This document shows, in pieces, positions 26,778-35,181 of a DNA stretch of 64,000 nucleotides (position 1 is its first letter; each line of letters opens with the position of its first letter). The position numbers and the translations under genes are program-made. Source of the stretch: Spirosoma agri (GTDB lineage: Bacteria > Bacteroidota > Bacteroidia > Cytophagales > Spirosomataceae); the NCBI RefSeq assembly GCF_010747415.1, contig NZ_JAAGNZ010000001.1, forward strand, positions 2,356,001 through 2,420,000, read 5' to 3'. The notes under the pieces are model-generated. The model had not been told where the DNA came from. It worked only from the letters and a program-made list of their open reading frames with translations, and searched no databases.

Positions 26778-27629
26778 ATGAGTCAGCCACCCGGTTTGCA
26801 GGAGTTATACGCTAAACCAACCGCCCGTGTACAGGCAGTCGTTCGGCATATCTATACTGTCCGGACGGAAGACGATCAGCCAGTTGAACGGGTACTGTTG
26901 CCGAATTTTCAGGCCAGTCTGCTGTTTAATTTTGGTCAGCCGCAAACCATACAGTTTGAGACTGATTCAACAGCGACTTTCCGGTTGAACCGAGTGGCTA
27001 TACTGGGTCCGATCAAGCAGGCCATCCGGTTTCGGAGTGAAGCGGGCGGGGACATACTGTCCGTCAATTTTTCGTTCGATGGATTTTACCGGTTTTTTGC
27101 CATTCCCGTTCAGCAAATCAATGGCCAGCTGCTTCATCCCGATGAGCTATTGATCAGGAAATGTTTTGAGATTTTGTGGGAACAACTGGCCGAAACCGCT
27201 GATCCATTAGACAGGATAGCGACGGTCAACGCGTTTGCCGAACCGTATGTAAAGACCAGCGATCAGGCACTCAAGCAGGTAGTGAACTCACTGGCAGTGC
27301 ACCAATCGCAGCTACACCTGAATCCGGTAAAGCTTATGGCTATGGCGCAGGGCATCTCGGAGCGGGCCGTTCAATTGCGTTTTCAAAAATACGTTGGATT
27401 TTCGCCAAAAGAGTACGCTCGGTTTCAGCGGTTTCAGCGTGTCCTGAACGAGCTTCGTACACCCCAATGCACCCAACCCGACTGGTACGACTTTGTCGAG
27501 CGAAACGGCTACTACGATCAGAGCCACCTGATCCATGACTTTTCGTATTTCGTTGGGAAGTCGCCAACCCATCTGCGTAGTGAACTGACCAATTCAGGGT
27601 TACACTGCGCCCCGTATCCGTTAGCGTGA
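26778..27629 (+). CDS. AraC family regulator
   Basis: 283 aa. The N-terminal ~150 residues resemble the DUF6597-type sensing domain seen in Bacteroidota AraC proteins (LLPNFQASLLFNFG, FDGFYRFFAIPVQQINGQ). The C-terminal AraC DNA-binding domain has LMAMAQGISERAVQLRFQKYVGFSPKEYARFQRF and YYDQSHLIHDFSYFVGKSPTHL. The last 9 bp overlap the converging menC gene, which suggests antisense interference. The effector is not known. Confidence 0.9.
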   Translation: MSQPPGLQELYAKPTARVQAVVRHIYTVRTEDDQPVERVLLPNFQASLLFNFGQPQTIQFETDSTATFRLNRVAILGPIKQAIRFRSEAGGDILSVNFSFDGFYRFFAIPVQQINGQLLHPDELLIRKCFEILWEQLAETADPLDRIATVNAFAEPYVKTSDQALKQVVNSLAVHQSQLHLNPVKLMAMAQGISERAVQLRFQKYVGFSPKEYARFQRFQRVLNELRTPQCTQPDWYDFVERNGYYDQSHLIHDFSYFVGKSPTHLRSELTNSGLHCAPYPLA

Positions 27630-28727
27630 TTGCATACTGCCCTTCGCCAGTTGCGAAAAGTCCCAGGGTTGAGCGGGATCGTAGCGTAATTGCCCGTGCT
27701 CAATGGTGAGTGGACTATCGATGTTGTTGTAGTACAATTGCCCCGTACCCAGCCCCTGTGGGATGAGATTTTTGAACTGCGCCGTATACTGCGCAATGGC
27801 GTTCAGACCAATGTTCGATTCCAGCGCCGACGTTAGCCACCAGCCAATATTCAAGCGACCCGCCACTTCAATCCATTCATCGCAGTGCCGGATACCACCC
27901 AGCAAGGTTGGCTTGAGAATGATGTACTGTGGCTGTATCTTTTTCAGCAACCGAAACTTGTGCACGTATTCCATCTGGCCGATAAGCTCTTCGTCGAGGG
28001 CAATCGGAAGTGGGGTGTTGTGGCATAGTTCGGCCATCGCATCGGGCTGTCCGGCGCGGATAGGTTGTTCGATGGAATGCAGTCCGTAGGTGGCCAGTCG
28101 TTCCAGCTTTTTCAGCGCTTCGTCGGGTTTGAACGCGCCGTTCGCATCGACGCGCAGGGTGATTTGATCGGCTGTGTAGCGGTCGCGGATCATCGCCAGC
28201 AGATCACATTCCTGCTCAAAGTCGATCGCGCCAATCTTTAGCTTGATCGTTGTATACCCGTCACGAAGCTTTTCCTCGATTTGCTGGCGCATGAACTCCG
28301 GACTACCCATCCAGACCAACCCATTGATCGGAAGCGCGCGATGCCCGTTCGTAAAATCGGTGTCCAGAAGAACACGGCGGCCACCCGCCAGAAAATCGAG
28401 CATGGCCGTTTCAAAGCCAAACAGGATACTCGGAAACTCAGGGTTGATAAGCTGGTTGAGGACAATGGGAACGTTCCAGCTAAAGAGCTGCAAATCCAGG
28501 TCGCTAAACTCCTGACAATTCTGCGTCAACTGCTCCTCGAAATCGGGCCGGTCGTCGTAGCTCAGGCCCTTCAGCGGCCCACACTCCCCGTAACCAATAA
28601 CCGATGGATCTTCATCGTCATATAAACGAAGGATGTATGATGTTTTCTCCGTAAGAACCCCACGCGACGTACCCGCTTCGAAGCGAAAATGAAGGATGTA
28701 TTTCAGGTAGTCGGCTCTGAGACTCAT
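27621..28727 (-). CDS. menC: o-Succinylbenzoate synthase (enolase superfamily)
   Basis: 368 aa. Dehydrates SHCHC to o-succinylbenzoate in menaquinone synthesis. Catalytic residues are visible: KLKIG (KxK motif), metal ligands in VDANG, SIEQPI and ALDEEL, and the second Lys in ILKPTLLGG. The SALESNIGLNAIAQ region is typical of MenC from Bacteroidota. Dipeptide epimerase is an alternative of the same fold, but the sequence fits MenC better. It shares a 96-bp divergent promoter region with lpxK. Confidence 0.88.
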   Translation of the reverse strand: MSLRADYLKYILHFRFEAGTSRGVLTEKTSYILRLYDDEDPSVIGYGECGPLKGLSYDDRPDFEEQLTQNCQEFSDLDLQLFSWNVPIVLNQLINPEFPSILFGFETAMLDFLAGGRRVLLDTDFTNGHRALPINGLVWMGSPEFMRQQIEEKLRDGYTTIKLKIGAIDFEQECDLLAMIRDRYTADQITLRVDANGAFKPDEALKKLERLATYGLHSIEQPIRAGQPDAMAELCHNTPLPIALDEELIGQMEYVHKFRLLKKIQPQYIILKPTLLGGIRHCDEWIEVAGRLNIGWWLTSALESNIGLNAIAQYTAQFKNLIPQGLGTGQLYYNNIDSPLTIEHGQLRYDPAQPWDFSQLAKGSMQSR

Positions 28728-28760
28728 TGTACCAGACGGTATGGCGGGGGTTCACAATCC

Positions 28761-28777
28761 TAAAAGTACTACTTTTG
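28761..28777. promoter_or_regulatory. Overlapping divergent promoter boxes menC/lpxK
   Basis: TACTTTTG at 28770-28777 faces lpxK. TAAAAGTA at 28761-28768 reads TACTTTTA toward menC. The two -7 boxes touch, forming a near-palindrome, so RNA polymerase could probably use only one direction at a time. Confidence 0.5.
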
Positions 28778-28823
28778 GCTGCTCAATAAAGTCAATGTTA
28801 CGAAATTATTAGCGAAGCAACTG

Positions 28824-29876
28824 GTGTCTCAGCGATTACTCATCCCCTTTAGTAGACTATACGCAGCAATTACCGACGTTCGTAATTGGTTGTACGATAG
28901 GAAATTATATGAAAGTTATGTTGCTGACCCCTGCGTTATAGCGGTTGGAAATTTGACCGTCGGCGGTACGGGAAAAACGCCCATGATTGAATATTTGATT
29001 AAACGGCACATAAACGATAGAGCAAATAAACCTGTCGAGACGGCCACACTAAGCCGGGGCTATGGCCGAAAAACAAACGGATTTCGAATCGCCACGGATC
29101 ACGATACCGCCGAAACGATTGGTGATGAACCGTTGCAGCTTTATCGAAAATTTAAGCATCAGGTCAGGGTCTGCGTGGGCGAACGGCGGGCCGATGCCAT
29201 CCGGAAACTGCTCGACCTTGAGCCCGGCATCAAACAGATTCTGCTCGACGATGCGTTTCAGCACCGGGCCGTACAACCGCACCTGAATCTATTGCTGACG
29301 GATTATACCCGACCGTTCTACGCCGATTACCCCTTTCCGGCGGGGCGGTTGCGTGAACGCCGTCATGGTGCACGGCGGGCCGACGCGATCATTGTAACCA
29401 AATGTCCTGACGGATTGAACACGACCGAACAGGCTGCCATCAGAGCGAAAATTCAGCCGTATGCCCGCCCCGACACCCCGATCCTGTTTGCCCGCCTACA
29501 CTACGGACAACCGATTGCGTTTGCCGATCAGAAACCCGTTGATTGGTTGAGTGAGGTTATTCTCGTTTCGGGTTTGGGCAATGCAAAGCCGCTGGAGGAG
29601 TATGTACAACGGACGTTTTCGATAAAGAAAAACCACCGGTTCGCAGATCACTACGCCTACACACGCGCCGACTTCGATCAGCTGATTCGGTCGATCGCTC
29701 CCGGTGATGTGCTGCTGACAACCGAAAAAGACTGGGTGAAACTGGATGCGCTGCTCACCGCTGATGAGCGACTTCGGCTGCCGCTGTACTATCTGCCTGT
29801 CGAAATGATGTTTTTACCAGACGATAAAGCCAAATTTGCAGCACTAGTAGATAATGTCCTCCTTAAAAATCGTTAA
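28824..29876 (+). CDS. lpxK: Tetraacyldisaccharide 4'-kinase
   Basis: 350 aa. Phosphorylates the lipid A precursor at the inner membrane. The P-loop VGNLTVGGTGKTP is near residues 40-52. Downstream are LSRGYGRKTNGF, GDEPLQLYRK, LLDDAFQHRAV and TTEKDWVKL, all LpxK hallmarks. An N-terminal hydrophobic-amphipathic helix is expected for membrane association. The start is GTG at 28824; no in-frame ATG precedes it. It overlaps the extended frame of the porin gene, whose real start is 29929. Confidence 0.95.
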   Translation: MSQRLLIPFSRLYAAITDVRNWLYDRKLYESYVADPCVIAVGNLTVGGTGKTPMIEYLIKRHINDRANKPVETATLSRGYGRKTNGFRIATDHDTAETIGDEPLQLYRKFKHQVRVCVGERRADAIRKLLDLEPGIKQILLDDAFQHRAVQPHLNLLLTDYTRPFYADYPFPAGRLRERRHGARRADAIIVTKCPDGLNTTEQAAIRAKIQPYARPDTPILFARLHYGQPIAFADQKPVDWLSEVILVSGLGNAKPLEEYVQRTFSIKKNHRFADHYAYTRADFDQLIRSIAPGDVLLTTEKDWVKLDALLTADERLRLPLYYLPVEMMFLPDDKAKFAALVDNVLLKNR

Positions 29877-29915
29877 TCGACGGTGTTTCGTTCCGGGCAT
29901 CCGACGGTTTTGGCG

Positions 29916-29923
29916 TACTTTTG
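29916..29923 (+). promoter_or_regulatory. TAnnTTTG box abutting porin start
   Basis: TACTTTTG ends 5 nt before the ATG at 29929, another possible leaderless start. Confidence 0.5.
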
Positions 29924-29928
29924 ACTTG

Positions 29929-31914
29929 ATGAATCGAAGCGTACTTTTTCTTTTCTTTTTTATAAGCCTGACGACCTTTGTGCAGGCGCAGCAGTTTCCG
30001 GGTACAACAACCCAACTGCCGGGCGGATTTGGGCAGACAACGCGTCCGGGCAGCACCACGGGTGGCAATAGCAGCGGTATTGACGATTCGACGAAGGTTA
30101 TTTACGGGCCGAAGTCCACTCGTTACGTACTGGAAGGTGATATTTTTAACAACCGGAAGAAACTGTATACCATGGATACGACCATGGATGATGTTCACCG
30201 GTTTCTGTACGTGCAGCGGACCCAGAATCATTATCAGGATCTGGGCAATCTGGGTACGCCCATCAGGGACGTGTTCGTGCCGGTGCCCCAGCAGCTTGGG
30301 GCGCAGACGGGCTACTCGGTTTTCTCGCCCTATGCGTACCAGACCATGCAAGTCAAGTATTTCAATACCAAGTCGCCATTTACGGATATGTATCTGGCCC
30401 TCGGTGGACATAACCAGAACATACTTCGGTTCGATTTTGCGCAGAACATAACCCCCCGCTGGAACGTAGGATTCGATGTTCAACGATTTACGTCGCAGAA
30501 GCAGTTTGGCACGGGTGGGGCTACCAGCCAGGCTAAACTGCTGGCCCAGAACTGGGGATTTCTTGCCCATACAAACTACCAGTCCAAAAACGAGAAGTAC
30601 ACCCTGTTGATGCATTTCATCAACATGAACCACGTGGTTGCTGAGCAGGGCGGTGTGAAGCCCGGAACTAATCTCGATGGAACGCTGAATCGGTATGCCT
30701 ACACGGGCGATGCTATGCTGGCGGGGGGGGGCGTATCGACGTTATCGTCGTCCTATCCTGACCCACGCGGCTCAGATATTCGGAATGACTGGCATATATA
30801 TCACCAATACGTACTGGATCAGGGGTTTCAGGTGTACCACCGGCTCGACTATAACCGACACAAAAACTACTTTCAGGACGATACGCTTTCGTTCAACCGG
30901 GCTTTCTACCCGGCCATTATCGGCGATACATCGCGTATCGAGCAGGACGCCCGCTTTCGACTGCTCGAAAATCAGTTTGGCCTGAAGGGAATATACCGAC
31001 GGGGTGAGTCGGCGTTCAACTATCGGGCCTATATCCGCAGTCGGGTATATGGGCAGTATACGCGGTACAACACCTCTCGTACCAATTACAATGAATATGA
31101 AACCCGGCGGGTCGAGACGTTTCTGGGCGGCTGGCTAGGGTATTATTTCCCCGATAGTTTATCGCAGGTAACCGCCGAAGCTGAATACCAGGTTGGGGGT
31201 GGGTATCGATTGCAGGGGCAGTTCGAGAGCAAATTCCTGACTGCGGGGTACTCGTCTATTTTTGCGAATCCGACGCTGTTGCAGGAGCGGTTCCAGAGTC
31301 ATATTTTCTTCTGGCGCAACAATTTCAGTCTGCGCGGCTACAACCATGCCTACGGGAAGCTGAATCTGCGGTATAAAAAATTACTGCTACAACCGGGGCT
31401 TGACTATCACCTGCTCAGTAATTACGTTTATTTCGACAGTAATGCCGTAGCTCGTCAGCTCAATGGTTCATTCAGTGTGTTACGAACGGGGCTGGGCTAT
31501 CAGTTCGAGGTCGGCAAGTTTCTGGCCTCCGGTCAGGCGTACTACACGGTGCAATCGAGGAACGACGTGCTGCGAACACCCCCATTTTTCATGAACGCGC
31601 GGTTCCAGTACGAACTGCTCTACGCCAAGGTATTATACATTCAGGTCGGCGTTGATCTGCACTATAAGTCACCCTACTACGCTGATGCTTACATGCCGGT
31701 GAGCCAGCAATTTTATATTCAGAACAAGCAGAAAGTTGAGGGATACGTACTAGCCGACCTCTACGCCAATCTGCGGGTAAACCGAACCCGGTTGTTTGTC
31801 AAGCTGTCCCACGTCAACCAGGGTGTATTTGAGCCCGGCTATTTCGTAGCTCCCAACTATTTGGCTATGCGCCGAAGTTTTGCCTTTGGTGTCGATTGGT
31901 ATCTATTTGACTAA
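29929..31914 (+). CDS. Putative outer-membrane porin (Porin_10-like)
   Basis: About 661 aa. The frame opens at 29854, but the ATG at 29929 gives a signal peptide (MNRSVLFLFFFISLTTFVQAQ). A Gly/Thr/Ser-rich segment follows, then many alternating aromatic beta-strands (YYFPDSLSQVTAEAEYQ, LLLQPGLDYHLLSNYVYF) and a terminal strand ending FGVDWYLFD, as expected for an outer-membrane barrel. It matches large 'putative porin' proteins of Cytophagales. A run of nine G (30723-30731) lies in frame within AGGGV and could slip. Possibly transcribed with lpxK or from its own promoter. Confidence 0.85.
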   Translation: MNRSVLFLFFFISLTTFVQAQQFPGTTTQLPGGFGQTTRPGSTTGGNSSGIDDSTKVIYGPKSTRYVLEGDIFNNRKKLYTMDTTMDDVHRFLYVQRTQNHYQDLGNLGTPIRDVFVPVPQQLGAQTGYSVFSPYAYQTMQVKYFNTKSPFTDMYLALGGHNQNILRFDFAQNITPRWNVGFDVQRFTSQKQFGTGGATSQAKLLAQNWGFLAHTNYQSKNEKYTLLMHFINMNHVVAEQGGVKPGTNLDGTLNRYAYTGDAMLAGGGVSTLSSSYPDPRGSDIRNDWHIYHQYVLDQGFQVYHRLDYNRHKNYFQDDTLSFNRAFYPAIIGDTSRIEQDARFRLLENQFGLKGIYRRGESAFNYRAYIRSRVYGQYTRYNTSRTNYNEYETRRVETFLGGWLGYYFPDSLSQVTAEAEYQVGGGYRLQGQFESKFLTAGYSSIFANPTLLQERFQSHIFFWRNNFSLRGYNHAYGKLNLRYKKLLLQPGLDYHLLSNYVYFDSNAVARQLNGSFSVLRTGLGYQFEVGKFLASGQAYYTVQSRNDVLRTPPFFMNARFQYELLYAKVLYIQVGVDLHYKSPYYADAYMPVSQQFYIQNKQKVEGYVLADLYANLRVNRTRLFVKLSHVNQGVFEPGYFVAPNYLAMRRSFAFGVDWYLFD

Positions 31915-32011
31915 GGAAGCGGGTAGTAACGATCATATTTGCTCTTTACGTAGTATCTTTAAGCTTGATTTCCCGAGTACTCTTTCAACTTAATAACCTC
32001 AACTTTTTTGC

Positions 32012-33757
32012 ATGGATCCCTTTCAAATTAAAAAGGCCCCGGCACAATTCGACGTAGCTATTGTCGGTTCAGGCGCAGGTGGTGGCATGGCTGCCTACAC
32101 ACTCGCGAAAGCCGGGGCTAAAGTCGTATTGCTGGAAGCCGGTGGATACTTCGACCCTGCTGACCCTAAGTATATTACGCAACTGAAGTGGCCCTATGAG
32201 TCGCCCCGTCGTGGCGCCGGAACGACCCGTGCGTTCGGTGATTTTGATGCGGCATGGGGTGGCTGGCAAATTGATGGTGAGCCCTATACGACTGCGAAAG
32301 GCACCGAGTTTCACTGGTTCCGGTCGCGGATGCTTGGCGGACGTACCAATCACTGGGGCCGTATTTCGCTCCGGTTTGCGCCGGACGATTTCAGACGGAA
32401 GAGTATGACCGGTGTTGGCGAAGACTGGCCGATCGGGTATGATGATCTGAAGCCTTTCTACGACCGCGTAGACCGGCTGATCGGCGTTTTTGGTTCGGTC
32501 GAAAACATGGCATCGGAACCCGATGGTATCTTTCTGCCCCCGCCAAAACCCCGTTTACACGAATTGATGATCCGTAAGGGTGCGCGGAGCATCGGTATCC
32601 CCGTTATTCCGTCTCGTCTATCGATCCTGACCAAACCGATCAACGATGAGCGGGGTTCCTGCTTCTACTGTAGCCAATGCGGTCGGGCCTGTCAGGCGTA
32701 TGCCGATTTCTCGTCGTCGTCGGTACTGGTGAAGCCAGCGATGAAAACGGGCAACGTTACCCTGATCAACGGGGCGATGGTGCGCGAAGTGATTACCGAT
32801 CCGGCAACGGGTCTGGCAACGGGCGTAAGCTACGTGGACACGCTGACACTGGAGGAAAAAACAGTCGTCGCTAAGTCAGTTATCTTGGCTGCCAGTGCCG
32901 GTGAAACCGCCCGGTTGCTGCTCAATTCCAAATCGAGCCGGTTTCCGAATGGGCTGGCCAATACAAGTGGCGTTGTTGGGAAATACATCAATGACTCGAC
33001 CGGTGCGTCTCGGTCGGCGTTTGTACCGGCGTTGATGGACCGCAAGCGCTACAACGAAGATGGCGTTGGCGGGATGCACGTCTTTACGCCGTGGTGGCTG
33101 GATAACAAAAAGTTAGATTTCCCACGCGGTTACCACATCGAATACTGGGGCGGTATGGGTATGCCTGCCTACGGATTTGGCTGGGGTGTTGAAGCCATGA
33201 ATGGCATGCTTCCCGGTCGCGATGGGAAGATGAAGCCAGGTGGTGGCTACGGAGCTGGCCTGAAAGACGACTACCGCCGTTTCTACGGTGCCTACGTCGG
33301 TATGGCCGGTCGGGGTGAACCCGTTCCTCTTGAGAGCAACTACTGCGAAATCGATCCGAACGTTGTCGATAAATACGGTATTCCGGTACTTCGGTTCAAT
33401 TACAAGTGGTCGGATTATGAGGTGAAACAGGCTAAACACATGCAGGATACATTCGAAGAAATCATTCATTCGATGGGAGGCATTGCGCTTGGCAACAAAC
33501 CCGGTCCTGAGAATAGCTACGGTCTGGAAGCACCCGGTAAGATCATCCACGAGGTAGGTACGGCCCGGATGGGTAAAGACCCGAAATCATCGGCGCTGAA
33601 CGGCTACCAGCAGGCACACGACGTGAAAAACCTGTTTGTGGTGGATGCCGCACCGTTCCCGTCGCAAGGTGACAAGAACGTGACCTGGACCATCTTGGCC
33701 AGTTCGATGCGTACCTCGGAATACCTTATTGATCAGGTTAAGAAGAAGAATATTTAA
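32012..33757 (+). CDS. GMC-family FAD oxidoreductase
   Basis: 581 aa. The Rossmann motif VAIVGSGAGGGMAAYTLAKAGA near the N-terminus binds FAD. GGRTNHWGR, the Cys-rich FYCSQCGRACQAY (near residue 220) and the C-terminal HEVGTARMG and FVVDAAPFPSQGDKN are GMC hallmarks. It resembles the large subunit of gluconate-2-dehydrogenase and related membrane-linked sugar or alcohol dehydrogenases. The small (subunit 3) gene follows 11 bp later. No cytochrome c subunit is encoded next to it, so the electron acceptor is unknown. Confidence 0.92.
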   Translation: MDPFQIKKAPAQFDVAIVGSGAGGGMAAYTLAKAGAKVVLLEAGGYFDPADPKYITQLKWPYESPRRGAGTTRAFGDFDAAWGGWQIDGEPYTTAKGTEFHWFRSRMLGGRTNHWGRISLRFAPDDFRRKSMTGVGEDWPIGYDDLKPFYDRVDRLIGVFGSVENMASEPDGIFLPPPKPRLHELMIRKGARSIGIPVIPSRLSILTKPINDERGSCFYCSQCGRACQAYADFSSSSVLVKPAMKTGNVTLINGAMVREVITDPATGLATGVSYVDTLTLEEKTVVAKSVILAASAGETARLLLNSKSSRFPNGLANTSGVVGKYINDSTGASRSAFVPALMDRKRYNEDGVGGMHVFTPWWLDNKKLDFPRGYHIEYWGGMGMPAYGFGWGVEAMNGMLPGRDGKMKPGGGYGAGLKDDYRRFYGAYVGMAGRGEPVPLESNYCEIDPNVVDKYGIPVLRFNYKWSDYEVKQAKHMQDTFEEIIHSMGGIALGNKPGPENSYGLEAPGKIIHEVGTARMGKDPKSSALNGYQQAHDVKNLFVVDAAPFPSQGDKNVTWTILASSMRTSEYLIDQVKKKNI

Positions 33758-33768
33758 CGTTTTCGGTC

Positions 33769-34407
33769 ATGAAACGCAGAGACACCCTTAAAGCCTTTTC
33801 CCTTGCCGGCTTCGGTCTGGCAGTTTCGCCTGTGGAGGCCGCCGTGCCATCACCACCCGATGTCAAGCCACTCAAAATTCCGGGTGGACGGCAGAAGTTT
33901 GAAGCGGAACGTGATGCAAAACTGAACGCCGAGAAGTTCTTCACGCCCCACGAACTGCAAACGGTTACCGTGCTGTCCGATATTATTATTCCGGCCGATG
34001 AGCGGTCGGGTAGTGCCTCGCAGGCGGGTGTGCCAGCCTTCATCGAGTTTATGATGAAGGATCAGCCATCCAACCAGACGCCCATGCGGGGTGGTATTCG
34101 CTGGCTGGATAACACCTGCGTGAAACGCTATGGTAAGCAGTTCGTTCTCTGCACAAAGGCGCAGCAGATCGATATTATCGAACAAATCGCGTATCCTAAG
34201 CAGGCTAAAGCCGATATGACGCAGGGCGCTTCGTTTTTCTCGATGATGCGCAACCTGACGGCAACGGGCTTTTTTACCAGTAAAATCGGTATCAAGGATA
34301 TCGGTTATGTCGGTAACGTGCCGAACCAGTGGGACGGTGTACCAGACGACGTGCTGAAACAATACAATCTGGCCTACGAAGAGCGTGAGCTAACGCAGGG
34401 CAAATAA
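33769..34407 (+). CDS. Gluconate 2-dehydrogenase subunit 3 family protein
   Basis: 212 aa. The N-terminus MKRRDTLKAFSLAGFGLA is a twin-arginine (Tat) signal. This subunit typically escorts the GMC large subunit through the Tat system and lies with it in the periplasm. The mature part has FTPHELQTVTVLSDIIIPADERSGSASQAG, the usual family opening. Encoded 11 bp after the GMC gene, so co-transcribed. A very long perfect palindrome begins 15 bp after the stop. Confidence 0.93.
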   Translation: MKRRDTLKAFSLAGFGLAVSPVEAAVPSPPDVKPLKIPGGRQKFEAERDAKLNAEKFFTPHELQTVTVLSDIIIPADERSGSASQAGVPAFIEFMMKDQPSNQTPMRGGIRWLDNTCVKRYGKQFVLCTKAQQIDIIEQIAYPKQAKADMTQGASFFSMMRNLTATGFFTSKIGIKDIGYVGNVPNQWDGVPDDVLKQYNLAYEERELTQGK

Positions 34408-34422
34408 GCGCAAACGTCAGTT

Positions 34423-34497
34423 AAAGGGTTCTCGGTTTGATGGTCATACGCCGTATCTTGGAGATACGGCGTATGACCATCAAACCGAGAACCCTTT
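34423..34497. terminator. 36-bp perfect palindrome, bidirectional 3' hairpin
   Basis: Arms 34423-34458 and 34462-34497 are exact reverse complements of 36 bp around a 3-nt loop; the base pair next to the loop is T-A. Ends are AAAGGG / CCCTTT with a short T run after 34495. It sits between converging genes, 15 bp after one stop and 4 bp before the other. It likely acts as a terminator on both strands, but is far longer than normal. Confidence 0.85.
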
Positions 34498-34501
34498 TTC
34501 G

Positions 34502-34900
34502 TCAATCCTGATTTTTCGGTTCGATCAAATCCCATTGATTACCGTACAAATCCTCGAAAACGGCTACGGTGCCGTAAGGCTGCTCCACGGGTGGCCGAAC
34601 GAACACAATGCCCGCCTGTTGCATGGCTGCATGATCGCGCCAGAAATCGTCGGTGTATAAAAACAGGAAAACCCGCCCACCCGTTTGATTCCCCACCCGG
34701 CTCCGCTGTTCATCCGTATCGGCTTTAGCCAACAGTAGGCCCGTTTCCGATGAGCCTTTTGGCGCAACCCGAACCCATCGTTTTGTTTCACTCAGGACCG
34801 TATCTTCGAGCAGATCGAAGTTGAGTTTATTCGTGTAGAAATCAATGGCCTCGTCATAGTCATTGACGACAAGGCTAAGCTGAGCAATATGTTGTTTCAT
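34502..34900 (-). CDS. VOC family (glyoxalase/bleomycin-resistance-like) protein
   Basis: 132 aa, one VOC unit pair. It begins MKQHIAQLSLVVNDYDEAIDFYTNKLNF and ends with EQPYGTVAVFEDLYGNQWDLIEPKNQD, with metal-ligand candidates His, Glu and the YG-x-x-x-x-F-x-D-x-x-G-N motif. Substrate is unknown; it could be a dioxygenase-like or isomerase enzyme. Its stop is 4 bp from the long palindrome. Confidence 0.9.
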   Translation of the reverse strand: MKQHIAQLSLVVNDYDEAIDFYTNKLNFDLLEDTVLSETKRWVRVAPKGSSETGLLLAKADTDEQRSRVGNQTGGRVFLFLYTDDFWRDHAAMQQAGIVFVRPPVEQPYGTVAVFEDLYGNQWDLIEPKNQD

Positions 34901-34997
34901 ATGGGTTGACGATCACGTTTTAATCGCTGTTCCAGCCACTGATTCGGGCAAGCACGTGGCCTGTCATCGGCTTTTGTTGTAGCTGATTCGCAAAAAA

Positions 34998-35017
34998 GGC
35001 CGGTTGACTAACCGGCC
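34998..35017 (-). terminator. Terminator for mtaB transcript
   Basis: Stem GGCCGGTT / AACCGGCC with a 4-nt loop. On the reverse strand it is followed by TTTTTTG. It lies about 165 bp beyond the mtaB stop. Confidence 0.8.
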
Positions 35018-35181
35018 TGAGACGTATTGACTTGCTTTCGTTTAGCGTGACGTATGGAAAACGCAGCGCTTATTTTTACTAATCAATGCTATCGTCGGTC
35101 ATCCCGACGACAGAAAAAAACAATTCTACTCGCTTGGTAATCAATTCGTAAAAATTGAACCAGCTATAGCTCACATCTCGC

